64,000 nucleotides of DNA from Enchytraeus crypticus (GCA_905160935.1 CAJHZI010000427.1:45001-109000); one strand, 5' to 3'; numbered from the stretch's first letter, positions 11,810 to 25,708 are shown. Notes: generated by a model from the sequence alone, not told the origin. Translations and numbers: made by a program.

Positions 11810-11955
11810 ATAGCGATCAGCTGATATTGTTTACCTCTGGCTAGCAAAATTAGTTGTTGGTATCTCTGCAATTCTTGAACTCAATGTTTACAATGGTTGA
11901 GATTGCCTTTGACACTTCTACGGGTTTTCTTTATTCTATGGGCTAAGGTTTAAGC

Positions 11956-12125
<170 letters not shown>

Positions 12126-13250
12126 AGAGAAAAGAGAAAGTGTGCTTTGTATACTTGCTATATTTATCTTAAAGTATGCCTTTGAATGTCTTTGAGGTGA
12201 GAAAAAGAAGGAAGTAGGTCACCATCCTCGCTAGTTGTATGGACCGCTTGAACATTTAGAGTATCTTAATTTTAGGCTTTAAATACTTTAAAAAACGATC
12301 AATACCAATATCTAGCTCTCTGAATATCAGTAAACATAATACTTAAATACAGTACTAATAGTAATACTAATAGTACTAGGCATAATAGAAATCTGATACT
12401 TAAAATTTTCTGCATTTGAGAGCAGCATATGATACACCCTCTCCTCCTCGCTATTTTATAAAGGACATCTATATTTAGTTTTACAAATTTAAGGACGGGC
12501 CGCTCTAGGGGCGGGGGCTACGGTCCCCATAGGCCCCTGGTTAATCTGAGCCTGAAGGCAGTATAATTAGTACTATACTTTCACAATGATTTGTTTGATT
12601 GCAAGCACTGCTCTATGTATAGGCCGAAGTTTCTTTCGTTGTTCCTTCTTAAACATAACACAACACAAAACAACAATTTTAGAGGCTGTCTGTTGTACAT
12701 ACATGTATATACATTCTTTAGCTTACACTATAGCCTATTAATACAAAATGTGGAGTTAAGCCTACGATTCCGTAAAACGAATATTAACTTATATTAGGTC
12801 CAGCTCAATTAGGCAGTTTAGACCCCTAGACTAAAATTGAAAGCTATTTGAATATTGATATTGACAATATATCTCGATAAGACTTAGTATTGATAAGATC
12901 GTTGTCATCTTTTCTCATCTTGAAATCTTGTAGAACAATATTTTTTACAATTCATATAACACTGAAGGACTCGACACACATCGTTATCTCTTTTGATTAG
13001 AAAAGAGTCAACCAACACTTTACACGATATTCCTATCAATAGGTTAACAGTAAATGTTAGTCGAAGCTGAGGAAAGCATAGGGACCAACCTCTTCATAAG
13101 CAGAATCCCCCAAGAATAATGGTATATGAAAAGGAATGTTATAGATGATTTGGGGATCCACACGTAAGGGGACATAAAGAGGAAAAAGGAAGTTAGAGAT
13201 GAGTGGAGGCGTTGTATGCCATGGATCTGCCGGTGGACAGTGTACTAAGA
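12126..13250. other. No gene seen
   Basis: AT-rich DNA without homology I recognise; a short GC-rich patch at about 12490-12560 may be a transposon scrap. Confidence 0.4.
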
Positions 13251-13252
13251 GA

Positions 13253-13302
<50 letters not shown>
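13246..13302. repeat. (GA)n microsatellite
   Basis: GA repeat with one interruption (GATAGA). Confidence 0.97.
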
Positions 13303-13305
<3 letters not shown>

Positions 13306-13769
13306 TAACAGGGTAGCATCGATTAACAATTAAAATTTGTGATGAGAATTGGCTGAAGAATCAGCCTGCTCGCCTCAGAATCCTCGCATGGACTTTGTTG
13401 CTTCATCATAGGCCAATAACAAAAAGCACAGCTAAGTAGTACATTCATTACCAAAACAATAGTCAAAGAAATTGATGTTAACATAATTGATTCTATACAT
13501 TTATTTTAACACATCAGATATATCAGCCCAGTTAAAATAGAGTTATACTGGTACTGTAGAATCAATTAGAATTAATTGGTTTATCATTAACTTAACTTAA
13601 CATAATTATACTAGTTAAGGAGGTCACAAAGACCTGTAACACCAGTATTAGCTGTAATTTCATACCTGTAACATAGACACCAGACCGTAAAGGGGAAAAA
13701 AAAAGATACAAACCTTGATAAGTTGATATGCTTCAAAAGAAGAACATTAGAAAAAAAACTAAACACTCA

Positions 13770-14560
13770 CCAACAAACCATACACACACATAACCAGCTC
13801 AAGTATAAACTTACACACAGGTATACAACTATGCAAAAATACACATACATACGTGCACCCATGCATATTCCCATACATGTACATGCATACACACCAACAC
13901 ACACATTTGCACATAGACAAATACAAAAATACATACACACACTCAAATACTTACATACATACATATACACACATACATATATCCAAACATACCCCACATC
14001 CATATATATATACAGATACACACAGAAATATGCACATATATACATACGTATACATACATACACATGCACGCACATACATACATACACACATATACATATA
14101 TATACACACATACATTCACATATGTAAATATATACACATATACACACATATATATACATGTACACACATATATACACACATACACATGTACATATATACA
14201 TACATATAAATATATATATATATACACATACACAATTACACATACACCTACATATATAAATATAGAATACACTCACTTGGACCTTACATCGACCTTACAC
14301 ACAAACCCACACATCGACCCACACATCGACCTTACCCACACATCGACTACCCACACATCGACCTTACAGACAAAAATATGCAAGCATGCATATAACTAGG
14401 CATATCAACAACTCGCAAAATATAGTCATACATTACATTACATACACGCATATATGCCGAAAAAAAACATAGACATACATACATGTGTACAGATATACCC
14501 ACACCTACACATACACACACATACAAGCCTTACCCACACTCGTGAATACCTAGAAACCAA
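13770..14560. repeat. Complex (CA/CATA)n microsatellite
   Basis: Nearly 800 bp of purine-pyrimidine alternating CA, CATA, TATA and CACACATA. ORFs rich in Thr/His/Tyr/Ile (plus) and Tyr/Ile/Cys/Val (minus) are products of the repeat. Confidence 0.95.
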
Positions 14561-14622
14561 ATACCCTCATGTGGTGTGCAACTAATCAGCCTATCTACAC
14601 AAAAGGGGAAAAATTTATCAAT

Positions 14623-15450
14623 TCAGTGTATTTCTTTCCAATACTTATCTAGCCTATTCTTAAAAGCATTCACTGACTCTGCCTCTACTACATACTGAGG
14701 TAACACGTTCCATATATTGACAACTCTCTGACTGAAAAAGTTTCTTCTAACCTCTAATCTGGATCTAACCTTTATTATTTTGAATCTATGTCCTCTAGTT
14801 CTAGCATAATCAGATAATTTGAAAAATTCTCCACATTCGATATTGTCAAAACCTTTAATTATTTTAAACACTTGAATTAAATCCCCTCTGGTATGTCTAT
14901 CTTCTAAACTAATTAGACCTAATACATCTAATCTAGATTCATAGCTTTGATCTCTACATTCAGCAATCATTCTAGTTGCTTTCCTTTGAACTTTTTCCAT
15001 ACATTCTACATCCTTCCTTAAAAAAGGTCTCCACGCTTGTACGCAATATTCTAATTTAGGTCTTACTAATGCTTTATATAATTTAACTATTACATCCTTA
15101 TTACGACTTTTTATAGTTCTCCTAATTAAACCTAAAGTGCGATTAGCACAATTTACTGTTGATTTACACTGCTCTGAAAATTTTAGGGTATTATCAATAA
15201 TGACACCTAGATCTTTTTCTTTAATAGATGATTTTAGTTCTTCATTGCCAAGCTTATATTGATTACAACTATTGTTGTTACCTACATCCATAACTGTACA
15301 GTTATCAACATTGAAGCTCATCTGCCAAGTAGTTGCCCAATTATGCAAACTGTCTAAATCTCTCTGAAGTGATAACATATCCTCTAGATTACCTATATTT
15401 TTTACATAATTTGGTATCATCAGCAAACTTAAAATTAACATTACAAATTT
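14623..15450 (-). pseudogene. CR1-like LINE ORF2 C-terminal part, 5'-truncated and frameshifted
   Basis: The minus strand encodes the end of a non-LTR reverse transcriptase: FADDTKL (motif C, the FADD box) at about 15430-15400 in one frame, then, after a one-base shift near 15390, DLDSLHNWATTWQMSFNV...KDLGV...LYKALVRPKLEYCVQAW. It continues to EKVQRKATRMI and a final AFKNRLDKYW stop. This is the standard CR1/jockey-group thumb and C-terminal region. The copy starts just upstream of FADD, so it is a 5'-truncated insertion. The ~270 codons after the shift are open, suggesting a fairly recent copy. Confidence 0.85.
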
Positions 15451-15733
15451 ACAATAAATTTCTGAAATAAATTAAAGTTAATATCACGATTGTGAATTCG
15501 AAAAATCAACCTAGATAGAATTTATGAATGTCACAAATCTTCTTATACTCAACATTTTACTAAACAAGTAAATCACTGTCAAAGAAATATGTTTCAAATT
15601 TATACTGCTTTAAATTTACGTTGTTTTCATTTCAGTGCAAGTCGACAAGTTGTCCATGACTGAGTTACATAGGAAGCATTCGGATAATTGATGCAGCAAT
15701 TTTTAAGCGTGAACTTGTTAAGTTCAGTTCTCT

Positions 15734-15876
15734 TTGCAATGTCGGCAAGATATTAGATCACGGATCAGTATGTGTGAGGTTCAAATCCGGGACTCGCCCG
15801 TCACTGACACCGCTTTCGAGTGAGGAAACTGATGTTAACATTAGCTTTTCCAGCTTTTTTTATAGTATTGTAAAAT
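15734..15876 (+). mobile_element. tRNA-derived SINE, copy 1
   Basis: Shares AATGTCGGCAAGATATT, a B box (GGTTCAAATCC) at about 15778 and the conserved body TCACTGACACCGCTTTCGAG with the copies at 27486, 33320, 44119, 58050 and 58629. Lacks the first bases of the family. Confidence 0.8.
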
Positions 15877-15939
15877 ATTACTATGCACACACTCTTTTCT
15901 GGCATAATTCTTGGTAAAGTACTTGAGCAACTACTTCAG

Positions 15940-16040
15940 TGTAGTCTTGATTTTGTCTCAATAGTGTTCGATGTTATCATTGAGGACTGTAGCACTCTAA
16001 TTGTTGTTATCGTTATTATTATTGTTATTGTAGTCTAACT
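15940..16040 (+). repeat. Dispersed repeat with (TTA)n tail, partial copy
   Basis: Same family as 940-1090: GATTTTGTCTCAATAGTG, then GACTGTAGCACTCTAATTG and a TTATTATTATTG tail. Confidence 0.7.
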
Positions 16041-16324
16041 GGCAATACAAAGCCCTTCAACTGGCAGCTTCCACACATATATCAGGAATGCACCCAGAGA
16101 AAAGCTTTGTGTCTACCATTTCAAAGTTCTTCTACAGATTACTGAATAATTTCAGATCTATCCACTTCTTGAGTAACTTCCAATAGAGCGTAACACTTCT
16201 GATCCTTGTGATATTTAAATATGAGTTCAATCTACTTTTAAACATTTGACGTGGTCTATTAATCATTAACGTACCTGAAACTAATTAACAATATTACTTT
16301 ATGACAGCAAACATCCGTTCCCAT

Positions 16325-16880
16325 CTGATTACATACCGAAAGCTCCTCTCCATCTGACTATATACAAAGCTTTCTATTTGACTACATACAGAAATCTTTT
16401 TTTCTAACTATCTACGCACAGAAAGCTTCTCTCCTTCTGACTACATACAGAAAGTTTCTGCAATCTGTCTACATAAAAATCTGAAAACATACAGAAGGCT
16501 CCTTTCTCTCTGACTACATACAGAAGGTTCCTTTCTGACTACATACAGAAAGCTCCTTTCTCACTGACTACACACAGACGGTTCCTTTCTCTCCGACTAC
16601 ATACAGAAGGTTCCTTTCTCTCTGACTACATACAGAAGGTTCCTTTCTTTCTGACTACATACAGAAGGTTCCTTTCTCTCTGACTACATACAGAAGGTTT
16701 CTTTCTCTCTGACTACATACAGAAGATTCCTTTCTCTCTGACTACATAGAGAAAGATTCTTCTAACTGTCTACATACAGAAAGCTTCTGTCTATCTGACT
16801 ATATACAGAACGTTTTTTCTATTGGGCTGCATCAAGAAGCTTATTTCTTAGACAGCTTACAGAAAGCTATCTCTCTTTGA
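16325..16880. repeat. ~29-bp minisatellite, about 17 units
   Basis: Unit CTGACTACATACAGAAGGTT followed by CCTTTCTCT. Central units (16500-16740) are almost identical; the edges diverge and vary in length. Confidence 0.92.
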
Positions 16881-17380
16881 CAACATCCAGAAAGCTTCTT
16901 TTTATTTGAAGTACTTCCGGTTCCCTGCTAGTAGTTTCTTTCTTAAAGCAGAATACTTTCTAAAAGATTTCTCAGCAACTTCTTAAGTTCTCAGCATAAC
17001 CAATTCATCTATATATTTTCAAAATCCTGCTTAATCTGCCCTCCCTTAATGATTTAAATTTTTATCTGAATCATGTGTGTCATTCTGTCTGTCATTTAGC
17101 AAGGCTTCTAAAAGTAACACAAAACCAATGCCAGAAGATCACTAGTGTAATACTAACTAATCTTTACTGGCTCTGACAATCAGATATTGATGCATAAACT
17201 TTCAGATACTTGTGCTTTTTACTTATTCTTGTCAATCAAAACCCCTACCTGATTTCGATGTGTTTATATGCTTATTCTTGAAAAGGCAACCAGCTTGATA
17301 TTTCAAATTCTCAACAGAGGATCTCTTGATACTCTTTGGACCGCCTATTGTCTAAAGCCACTGATCCTAGCTCTTACCCA

Positions 17381-18083
17381 CAGAGGCGGATCCAGGAATT
17401 TTTAAGGGGGGGCCGAAATCTTTGTTGAGAGAGTGTATACATTTTTTGCTTACGCCCCCCGCCTTCTTCGGGAAATGTGACACAACCAGAAAAAATGCTG
17501 TGTGGGGGGGCTCAAAATTTTTCAACGTATTGCGCTTGGCTCCTAGAGTGAGTGTATCCCCGTATCTTACCAACCCCCCACCCCCACTCATACTCGGACT
17601 AAAGTGAGAGAAAAACCTAAAATGCCTAAAATCCTACATTTGTTTAGGAAAAAGGTAGTTTAATTTTTTCACCTCTGAAGAAACTCAGCGGATCTGGACC
17701 AATTGCAAAAGTTACCTAATTTTGGCGGTGGGGGGCTTAAAGTCCCTCGATCCCAGCCAAGGCTCTTTGCATTACTGCTCCGGGACAGAGTTCACATTTT
17801 TTACTTGCACCCTATCTTCTCTTATACAGTGGTTAAAGTGAAAATCGAGAGCCAGTAAAACGGTCTGCATTTTTCGGGCCCCCTTCCATAATATGGGCCC
17901 CTATTAAATAAATTCCAGGTAGTCGGATTATTCGAGTTCCCTCTCGTACCCCCTCCTATAACGCATATTTGCAAAAACATATTTACACCTAGAAATTGCC
18001 TTAGAAACAATGAAAATATAGTTTAAAATTTTTGATCGTCAGGCCTGAGGAGGGGGCCAGGGGCCCCCCTGGATCCGCCACTG
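17381..18083. mobile_element. hAT-type MITE with terminal inverted repeats and 8-bp target duplication
   Basis: Begins CAGAGGCGGATCCAGG and ends CCTGGATCCGCCACTG, so the ends are inverted copies (consensus CAGTGGCGGATCCAGG, one mismatch). Flanks CTTACCCA and TTTACACA match at six of eight positions, as expected of an ageing 8-bp hAT target duplication. Inside are G-runs next to both ends and no transposase ORF. Family assignment rests on TIR and duplication length. Confidence 0.85.
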
Positions 18084-21000
18084 TTTACACAAGTCAGTTT
18101 TGCATTTCGCTTACGAGCGCTGTGTGCACTGCGATGACTTTCACCACATCAACCTTGGATGAAGAAACAGAAGGATTAACTATTGTTACTATTTCATTAT
18201 ATCAGATCTTTTGTTACTAATATATTTATTATATGTATTGTGCTATTAATAGCATTTTTATTTTCATATTCATCTTGATGTTGAACTTATTTGAGTTTAT
18301 TTACAATAGACTATCATTTGCTTCTGCAATATATATTGCATATTTTAACTAGTTTGTAGTGCACTCCCAATAATTCCCTATACCTAAATAGTTGACTGAT
18401 AAATTTGAACACTATATTCCATAAAATATTTATTCAGCGAAGTTACTAGTTTCACTTTTCTCTCTCACCTTTCAGCAAAGCTACTAGTTTCACTTTTCTC
18501 TCTCACCTTTCAACAAAGCTACTAGTTTCACTTCTCTCTCTCATTTTTCAGCAAAGCTACTAGTTTCACCTTCCTTTCTCATCACCTAAAATCTTTATCA
18601 ATGTAATTAATGAAGATTATTCCATTTATTAGTTCATATCGAACTTCAAAAATATTTAAGTGTCCTGTTAAAAGCTACTGTGTCTTTGTAAAGCAATTAT
18701 GGCTGTTCAACCTTAAATGATAGTGTATTTTAGAACCCCTTCAATATCTTGCTAATCAGTTTCTCGATCTATTAAAGTGCTCAGATTTAAATGTCTATAC
18801 GTAACTGGGATTCTACTGAAATTATCTCTCATTATCCCTTACCAGAATGACCATGACACATTGAAGATTAAGCTAACTCAATACACTGCTTGAACCGCAC
18901 TTATCGAAGACTCCTTCATATGAACAATGATTCCTCTATTTGATGTTATTCATTTTTGTAATGTACAAATTCTACACAGAGTTCACATTGTCTTTGCAGC
19001 CCATGACAAACATATCAGATGATCAATTTCATAAATACAGAAGTCAAGCTGCAGTTAGACAAACAATAGCAGTACATGTAAAGTTGAAATAGCTCTTTAT
19101 CAGGCAGCTTGTATCAATACATCAATGAAGCCTCATAAAGAGCCACTCCACCATTACATACTGTGCAGATGGTACAATAGTAGAGTGCTGATCTGTCATC
19201 TTCAAATCGTTTTTTGTTTGTAGAATCTTTGCTGAGCAACAAATTTTAAATTTTTCTGTCACAATTTTCAGCTCCATGCAAAGATTCATAAAGCTTTGCT
19301 GACATAAACTCATGTTAAATCTATATCGACTTAGCTCTATGAAGCAAACCTACACCACGTTTACTTAACCTGAAGCAGTAATAGAAGGAAGAGAAGTGCT
19401 GCTTTGGAGCATCCATGTCCGTTGAAACAGGAAGATCTTTAGCATCCTGAGCTGTTTTGTCAAAAACTCATCCAGCTAAATCATAACATATAAATCATTA
19501 TAGTAATTCAGGTTTTTTCCTATATATAGGTTTTGTTACTAATAGGTGCACAAGTGTTAAGAAATTATAAAATTAAAGTATATTTTAGTCAGCCTTTGTC
19601 AAGAGAGGCACTGTGTCTGTATTTCCAGAACAGGTTTATGTTTTTATGCTTATTCCTTTGGAGTAGAGTAGTGTCATTGAAGACCAATTACAAAATATAC
19701 ACAATAGTATCATCAACTTTTTATAAAAGGTTCACAATAGCAATATCCTCCATGTTGAATCAGGGTCACTGCAGAATTGACCAACAGTAAACTGTACAAG
19801 TTTACTTCTTTCTGCAAATGGAAAAATAAGCAGGGGCCGAGGAAGGGGCAAAGAAGAATCAATTTTGACGCCACATTTTTCCAAGATGAAGGCTATATCA
19901 AGGTTTGGAAAGGCTTAGCTTTTGAGATGGGTCAAACTTGTTGGTCAATAGTCAGCACATTCTTACTGAGGGTGAAAGCAGCCTGTGAGTATTGAGTAGG
20001 AATATGTATCTTAGACCTACCACTAGCAGAGCACAAGAGAAAGATGTAATAACAAAATAGACAGTAACTTTTGAATTAAATCCAACACTAAATTAAATAT
20101 TTGTGTATATACTTTGTATGATGTACTTTGGCTACTTAATTATGCTATTCAAGGTTAGAAAACAGTACCACTCACCCAGTGTGCCTACAGTAAAAAATTC
20201 TACAAATAAATAAAAATTGGATAACAATAGCAACATTCATCAGAATATCCATTTACTACGCCTCCTAATAGTTTAAAAATAACAAATATTTCTTAGCAAT
20301 ACAATTTTCTATAATGAAATGCGACCTACTTACAAGACAATTACTGTTCATCCGCATTCTCACATGACTCGTTTCGAGTGAAAGTTTAGAATTAAAATCT
20401 ATCTAAAAATAGAATTTTACACTTATTACACTTACATATAACCATTTAGCACTAATATCCATACATAAATTTTAATTTACATACCTGTGTCAAGATTTAT
20501 TTTCCATTCATAAAATCAAGCATTCCAGACATGGGTCCAGACGTTAATGATGAATCATTCATAAACATCAGCACGCCGCATTGCGAAATATGTTTCGTAT
20601 AACTTTATTTTACAAGCGATTTTTGTAAAATTAACAAATAAAATAAAACAAACCTTTGGCTACGTCGAGGTTAAATTTGGCTACGAAATTCGCTTTCTGG
20701 TCTGAGATCCGCCGCCCCAAATCTCACCTCCCACTCGAGAAGAAACTCGGCTGACTGTTACCGCATGCTCGTGTAGGCCTATTTTATAACAAGTCCATCA
20801 ATTGACTGGCGTGTGGCTGCTGTCGGAAATAGTTCACAATTTGATTAAAGAAAAGTTAGCAATTATTGAGAAAATACAGCAAAATTGTCCAAAATATTAC
20901 CGAAATATCAATTAACAGCTAACGCAGTAATTATGGTATTATTTTCACAGCATAATTATAAGTATTTTCTACAAAATGTTACATTCTTATTCCAAGTGTT

Positions 21001-21935
21001 TTTGCGGATTTTCCGAGAGAATCCCTAGCAGGCCAGATGGCGCTGCAATGATCAGCTGTTCTCTAAAGCCGGCAACTAAGCTTTAAATTCGCTGAATATT
21101 GGCATTATATTTACCAATTAATTATTTTAACCGGGCTAAGTATTCCAAAATATTTAATTTCCATGCCAATATTTGTCGTTGCTACGCAAATGTGACATAA
21201 AATCAACTTAGGCCTATTGATCGACGAAACACCTCTGAATTCTTTGAAGAAATATTCAGGTATATTTGTTGCTCAAAACTGTTTTCATGTAGATTAATTT
21301 TGCTATATTTGTTTAAATTGTTGTTATCTTTTTATGCGACTGCATGCAATAGGTCAAACTGATAATGTTGTTTATCGGAACTCAATCATATTTCTGAGGC
21401 ACAACTAGTTATTTTCTTTAGATTTAGTAGTCCTAAACCTTACCGATTCTCTGCGTCTCCACGAAACATAAGTAGCCTACAGAATTAATTGATCTCTTAC
21501 CAGTTTAAAAAATTATAATCGTAGTAGCAAACTGTCTCATCTGTCAGAATTATTATTCCACACAAGTCTATCTTAAACTTCGTTAATTACAATTATTCCA
21601 ATAGCTATAGGCCTATTTAAAATTCCATAAATTCCTACTTGAATAGGTAAGCCTAAATAGGCCTAGATATGCTCTTTTTTCGCAGCTTCCACTGCTTGTA
21701 ATTATTTTGCCACCTTAATTTCTTCGGTTCTTCCATTTTATTTTTTTGCAGCGGTCTGAAAACATCATTGGTTCCTTTGCTCATTCAAATTATCTCACCT
21801 GCATGATCTGTCTGCCTTTTCATTGGTTCAGGAAATTAAAAGATGTATGTTAATCTTTTATTAACAACATTAAATATTAAATGCAAATATTCTTCATGAA
21901 ATTTTTATTTTGAACTACAAACTATTGGTAGAATT
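18084..21935. other. No gene seen
   Basis: AT-rich; contains a ~41-bp minisatellite (18440-18575) and a slightly GC-richer patch around 20650-20780. Short ORFs (for example 19777-19995) have no recognisable family. Confidence 0.4.
18440..18575. repeat. ~41-bp minisatellite, four units
   Basis: Unit CAGCAAAGCTACTAGTTTCA followed by CTTTTCTCTCTCACCTTT. Confidence 0.9.
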
Positions 21936-21937
<2 letters not shown>

Positions 21938-21975
<38 letters not shown>

Positions 21976-21999
21976 GGAAAGAAAAAGGAAAGAAACAGA

Positions 22000-22042
<43 letters not shown>
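21938..22042. repeat. (GA)n microsatellite with internal GAAA-rich break
   Basis: Two GA runs separated by about 35 bp of A-rich sequence. Confidence 0.95.
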
Positions 22043-22145
22043 TTAAACATATCACATATGGCTATAGGCATACAGACATAGAAATAAAAAAGACAAGAGG
22101 GAAATTGACATTACTCAGATTATATTTCTATAGACAGAGGCCTAC

Positions 22146-22340
22146 GTGCTACACCGATCCCATAAATGCTACACCGATCCCATAAATGCTACACCTATCC
22201 CATAAATGCTACATCCATCCCATAAATGCTACACGATCCCATAAATGCTACACCGATCATATAAATGCTACACTGATCCTATAGATGCTACCCCGATCCT
22301 ATAAAATTAATGCTACACCGATCCCATAAATGCTACCTCG
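22146..22340. repeat. ~20-bp minisatellite, about nine units
   Basis: Unit CCCATAAATGCTACACCGAT with one- to seven-base variants. Confidence 0.93.
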
Positions 22341-22394
22341 GCAGTTTCTGGTCGCTACACCGAGTTTGGCTTTATATCACCATGCCACTCTTTG

Positions 22395-22516
22395 ACCTTC
22401 ACTGCAGGTACTTTTTGACGTTCGCGTCTCATTCAGGGCTACCGTGGCATTTAGCATAGAGTGGCGCTTTATAAATATACTTATTGATTGATTTACTGGT
22501 TGGCTGATTGATTGAT
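22395..22516 (+). mobile_element. L2/CR1-type 3' tail
   Basis: Ends in AGTGGCGCTTTATAAATATA followed by (ATTG/GATT)n, the 'GCGCTATATAAAT plus short tandem tail' signature of L2/CR1 3' ends. No coding part. Confidence 0.5.
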
Positions 22517-23124
22517 GTTTGACTATATGCATTCATAGTTTACAGAATAAATTTACTATTAGCCTACGCAATGCTAGAATGAAGTTTAATCAAGGCCATT
22601 TCATGTTGTGTCGAAGTAACAATTCGGAATCTAGATTTATCGCACGTCAGGCTTGGTTAGTACATGGTTGGGTTATCACCTTGGAATATCGAATGCTGAT
22701 AGCATTTAAAGAAAAAATCCCCAGCTAGATGTTGGAAGGTTATTCTTAAATCTCCGCCCGGGTGCAATTGACGCGTAATCAAAAGGTAACTATTACTAAA
22801 AACTTAGTAATAAGTTGTAGCCATGAAGACAAGAGAAATGAGGAAATAACGAAAACTACAAATCAGCAACCAAACAAGAGAACTCTTTAGCACTTGCAAG
22901 TGGTTGAAATTTATGTAATCATTGGAACGCAAATTGCATTCACATCACCTTCGACCATGCATTCTGCCTATTGTTATTAGTCAGTCTAGTATAAGCATTT
23001 CCTATTATAACAGTACTTTCATAGACTCAAAACTCATTCAATCCTAAATAAAATCCAAGATTCATAGTAAATAAACTACAGCTTCCATATTCTTAGTCCT
23101 GAGCTGTGAAATAATTCAATCATA

Positions 23125-23240
23125 GATTTGCACCGTTTTCGAATCTTTTTGAGTTTTGTTCCTCATCTTGGTTTTGATTCCTGAGTGCTCGATGCTGTCA
23201 TGACGACATTAGTAATTATTACTGTTGTTGTTGGTCTTTA
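23125..23240 (+). repeat. Dispersed repeat with (TTA)n tail, diverged copy
   Basis: GATTTGCACCGTTTTCGAAT and GTGCTCGATGCTGTCATGA place it with the family at 940-1090; the tail is degenerate. Confidence 0.55.
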
Positions 23241-23774
23241 AAAAGAATCTCGCAATCTCTATGGTTGCACGTCAGGCATCTGCAGACAGGATAAAGTGTG
23301 TTAGGAGGCCGATACCTCTCAGTTCTGCCGCCATTGTGTGCTAAAAAGACCTATTAAATCAGCATTGATTGATTAATTGATTGATTGAGTGATTGATTAG
23401 GTGCTATCCTATGTAGACATTGATACATTTCAATTAGGGCTACGGTTCGAAGCTGTTGAGATGCTAAGATATTAATGTGTGACGTACAATTGTACAGGTA
23501 CGTTAAAAATAGCCGACAGCCTCACACCCGTGTGGAAATATTACATACATAACTGATGGTTTAAAAATTTAAATTTGCGAGAAGTCAGGGTACATCGATA
23601 AGATTTCAATGCAGAAAATTATTTTATATTCACATTTATATTTTATTCTAGCAATAACTATTGGTCATTCATATATTTTCTAGTTTGCTAGCTAACAATG
23701 CCCACGAGAGCTCTTCAGAGCATACATGTAGATGTCTGATGGTTCTTGAAACTTGAATTTTATATATGTGTACT

Positions 23775-24030
23775 ATATGGTTACGAAACGGCTTAAAATA
23801 ACGGATATTGCTGTGAAACGACTTAAGCTAACGGATATTGCTATGAAGCGGCTTAGAACAACGGATATTGCTTTGAAGCGGCTTAAAATATCAGATATTG
23901 CAGTGAAACGGCTTAAACTAACGGATATTGCTGTGAAACAGCTAAAACTAAACGGATCGGATATTGCTATGAAGCGGCTTAAAATATCGGATATTGCTTT
24001 GAAACGACTTAAAATATCGGGTATTAATTG
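23775..24030 (+). repeat. 30-bp minisatellite just downstream of HYKK, open as KRLK-x-x-DIA repeats
   Basis: About nine units (AAACGGCTTAAAATAACGGA plus TATTGCTGTG). Unit length is mostly a multiple of three, so the plus strand reads 92 codons of KRLKITDIAV-like repeats without a stop. No start context or splice support; it lies within 70 bp of the HYKK stop and probably in its 3' UTR on the opposite strand. Confidence 0.85.
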
Positions 24031-24095
24031 AAGCCATAAAACTCATAGTGTTCAAATCGTGGGCTGACTGCGAATTAGCCTGAGCAGCTGCTTCC

Positions 24096-24580
24096 TTAAA
24101 ATAAAGTCATGTCATAAACTGCTCTCAATATCCTATCCCACCTGTGGAGCAGTTCTTGACTTGATATTTCTGCAAGAGCCCTGAGCTGTGTCCAACCGTT
24201 TTTGGCGGTTGAGAGGAGATAGACGTTGCCAGGATCCAGCGTGTAGCTGTAGTAGCCAAGGACCAGAGACTGGGCGTACCTGCCCATGATACACACCGGC
24301 AGGCAGTCGAGCTCTGACATCGAGAGCTCTCTCTTACGAAGATAGCCTGCGAGGACATGGGCTCCAACATCCATAGGATCTACTAGAGAGCTGTCTAACA
24401 TTATGTACATGATGGCTATGGCTATCTCGTATACGTAGTACGAGTTGGACATGTCGCCAAAGTCCAGGATTCCGTATACTCTATATTCCTTTAAGTCTCC
24501 GTTGTCTGCAGACTCTATATCGTTATTCGACACTGGTTCTACCAATATATTCTGCTCGTTGTAATCACCGTGTATGGCTC
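24096..24580 (-). CDS. HYKK: HYKK coding exon 5 (catalytic loop, stop codon)
   Basis: 485 bases from acceptor attccag to TAA at 24098-24096. Carries the kinase catalytic motif IHGDYNEQN and the metal-binding LDFGD, then IAIAIMYIMLDSS and the C-terminal helices. Confidence 0.92.
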
Positions 24581-25660
24581 CTGGAATATATCAAATAGTT
24601 AGTCTCAATGAATGAATGAATGAACGAACGAAAGAACGAACGAATGAATTAATGAATGAAATTCAATGAATGAATGAATGAATGAATGAATGAAATAAAG
24701 AGTCAATCAATCAATCACCCAATCTATCTCTTGATCGATCATATCGATCAAATGACAAAAGTAGAACTATCATTATGTAGAGGCTTAATAAATGTTCACG
24801 CACAATTCAGCTTATTGAGAGTTAAATAATAAATTCCTTTAATAAAACCCTGGTTCAACCTATAACTGCTTTAATCTTTCTTGCAGTTATTCGCATTGTA
24901 GGCCTAGTGTAAGTGAGCGCATACTAGAGCATTGAATTATTGTATTGAAGTTTATGCCAATTCAACCAAACAGTTGCTTCAACCCTTACATGTTGCATGT
25001 AACCGTATTCTAAGAACTTTACAGAATAAACATAAGCTTCATAATGTTAAGCAACTTTATGTGAATTATAATGTATTACCAATTTTTCAGTTATTCCAAT
25101 TACATATTGGTAAACTTGTTTTTAAATGTATCAATTTCCCCGATCTGACTATGTCAGTATCTATAAAATGTATTTTTATTGCTAATCAGATCTCGTTTGT
25201 GTATAATACAAGGCTCTCCGAGACCAATTATTTGTGTTCTAGAACAACTGGAGAATTTTATCAATCTTATGTCTATAACTTTATCAATTCTTGGAACCAA
25301 AAACCTCCTGATATCCGCAGTTCGAGGTCCCTCGCAGAATTCACTAAACGTTACAAATATATATTGTTTGATGGTTTGTAAATTACTAAATTTTGGTTTT
25401 TTGTGTAAATGCCCAGCTAGAATTGTTGCTTAGCTAAAGTGTGTATTTAAGTTGATTTTGCATTAAACATGACATTAATATAGTTGTAGACGGTGGTCAG
25501 CTAGATAAGATGTGTATCATCTTCCCTGATGGCCGTTGTTCTAGTTTCTTAAGACTGTTTGATACCCTGTGTTTCTGGGAATTTTTTATTTTACTTCTTT
25601 TAAATGTTTATTTCTATTTGTATTTGTCAGTGATTTGATGTTGATGCTGAAATAAACACA

Positions 25661-25708
<48 letters not shown>

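Noticed and set aside
13723-14399. Several Tyr/Ile/His-rich ORFs
   Set aside because: Translations of the CA/TA microsatellite.
16325-16880. 29-bp repeats as a CRISPR array
   Set aside because: Direct head-to-tail repeats with no spacers; a minisatellite.
17367-18220. Short ORFs inside the MITE
   Set aside because: They arise from G-runs and inverted ends; none resembles transposase.
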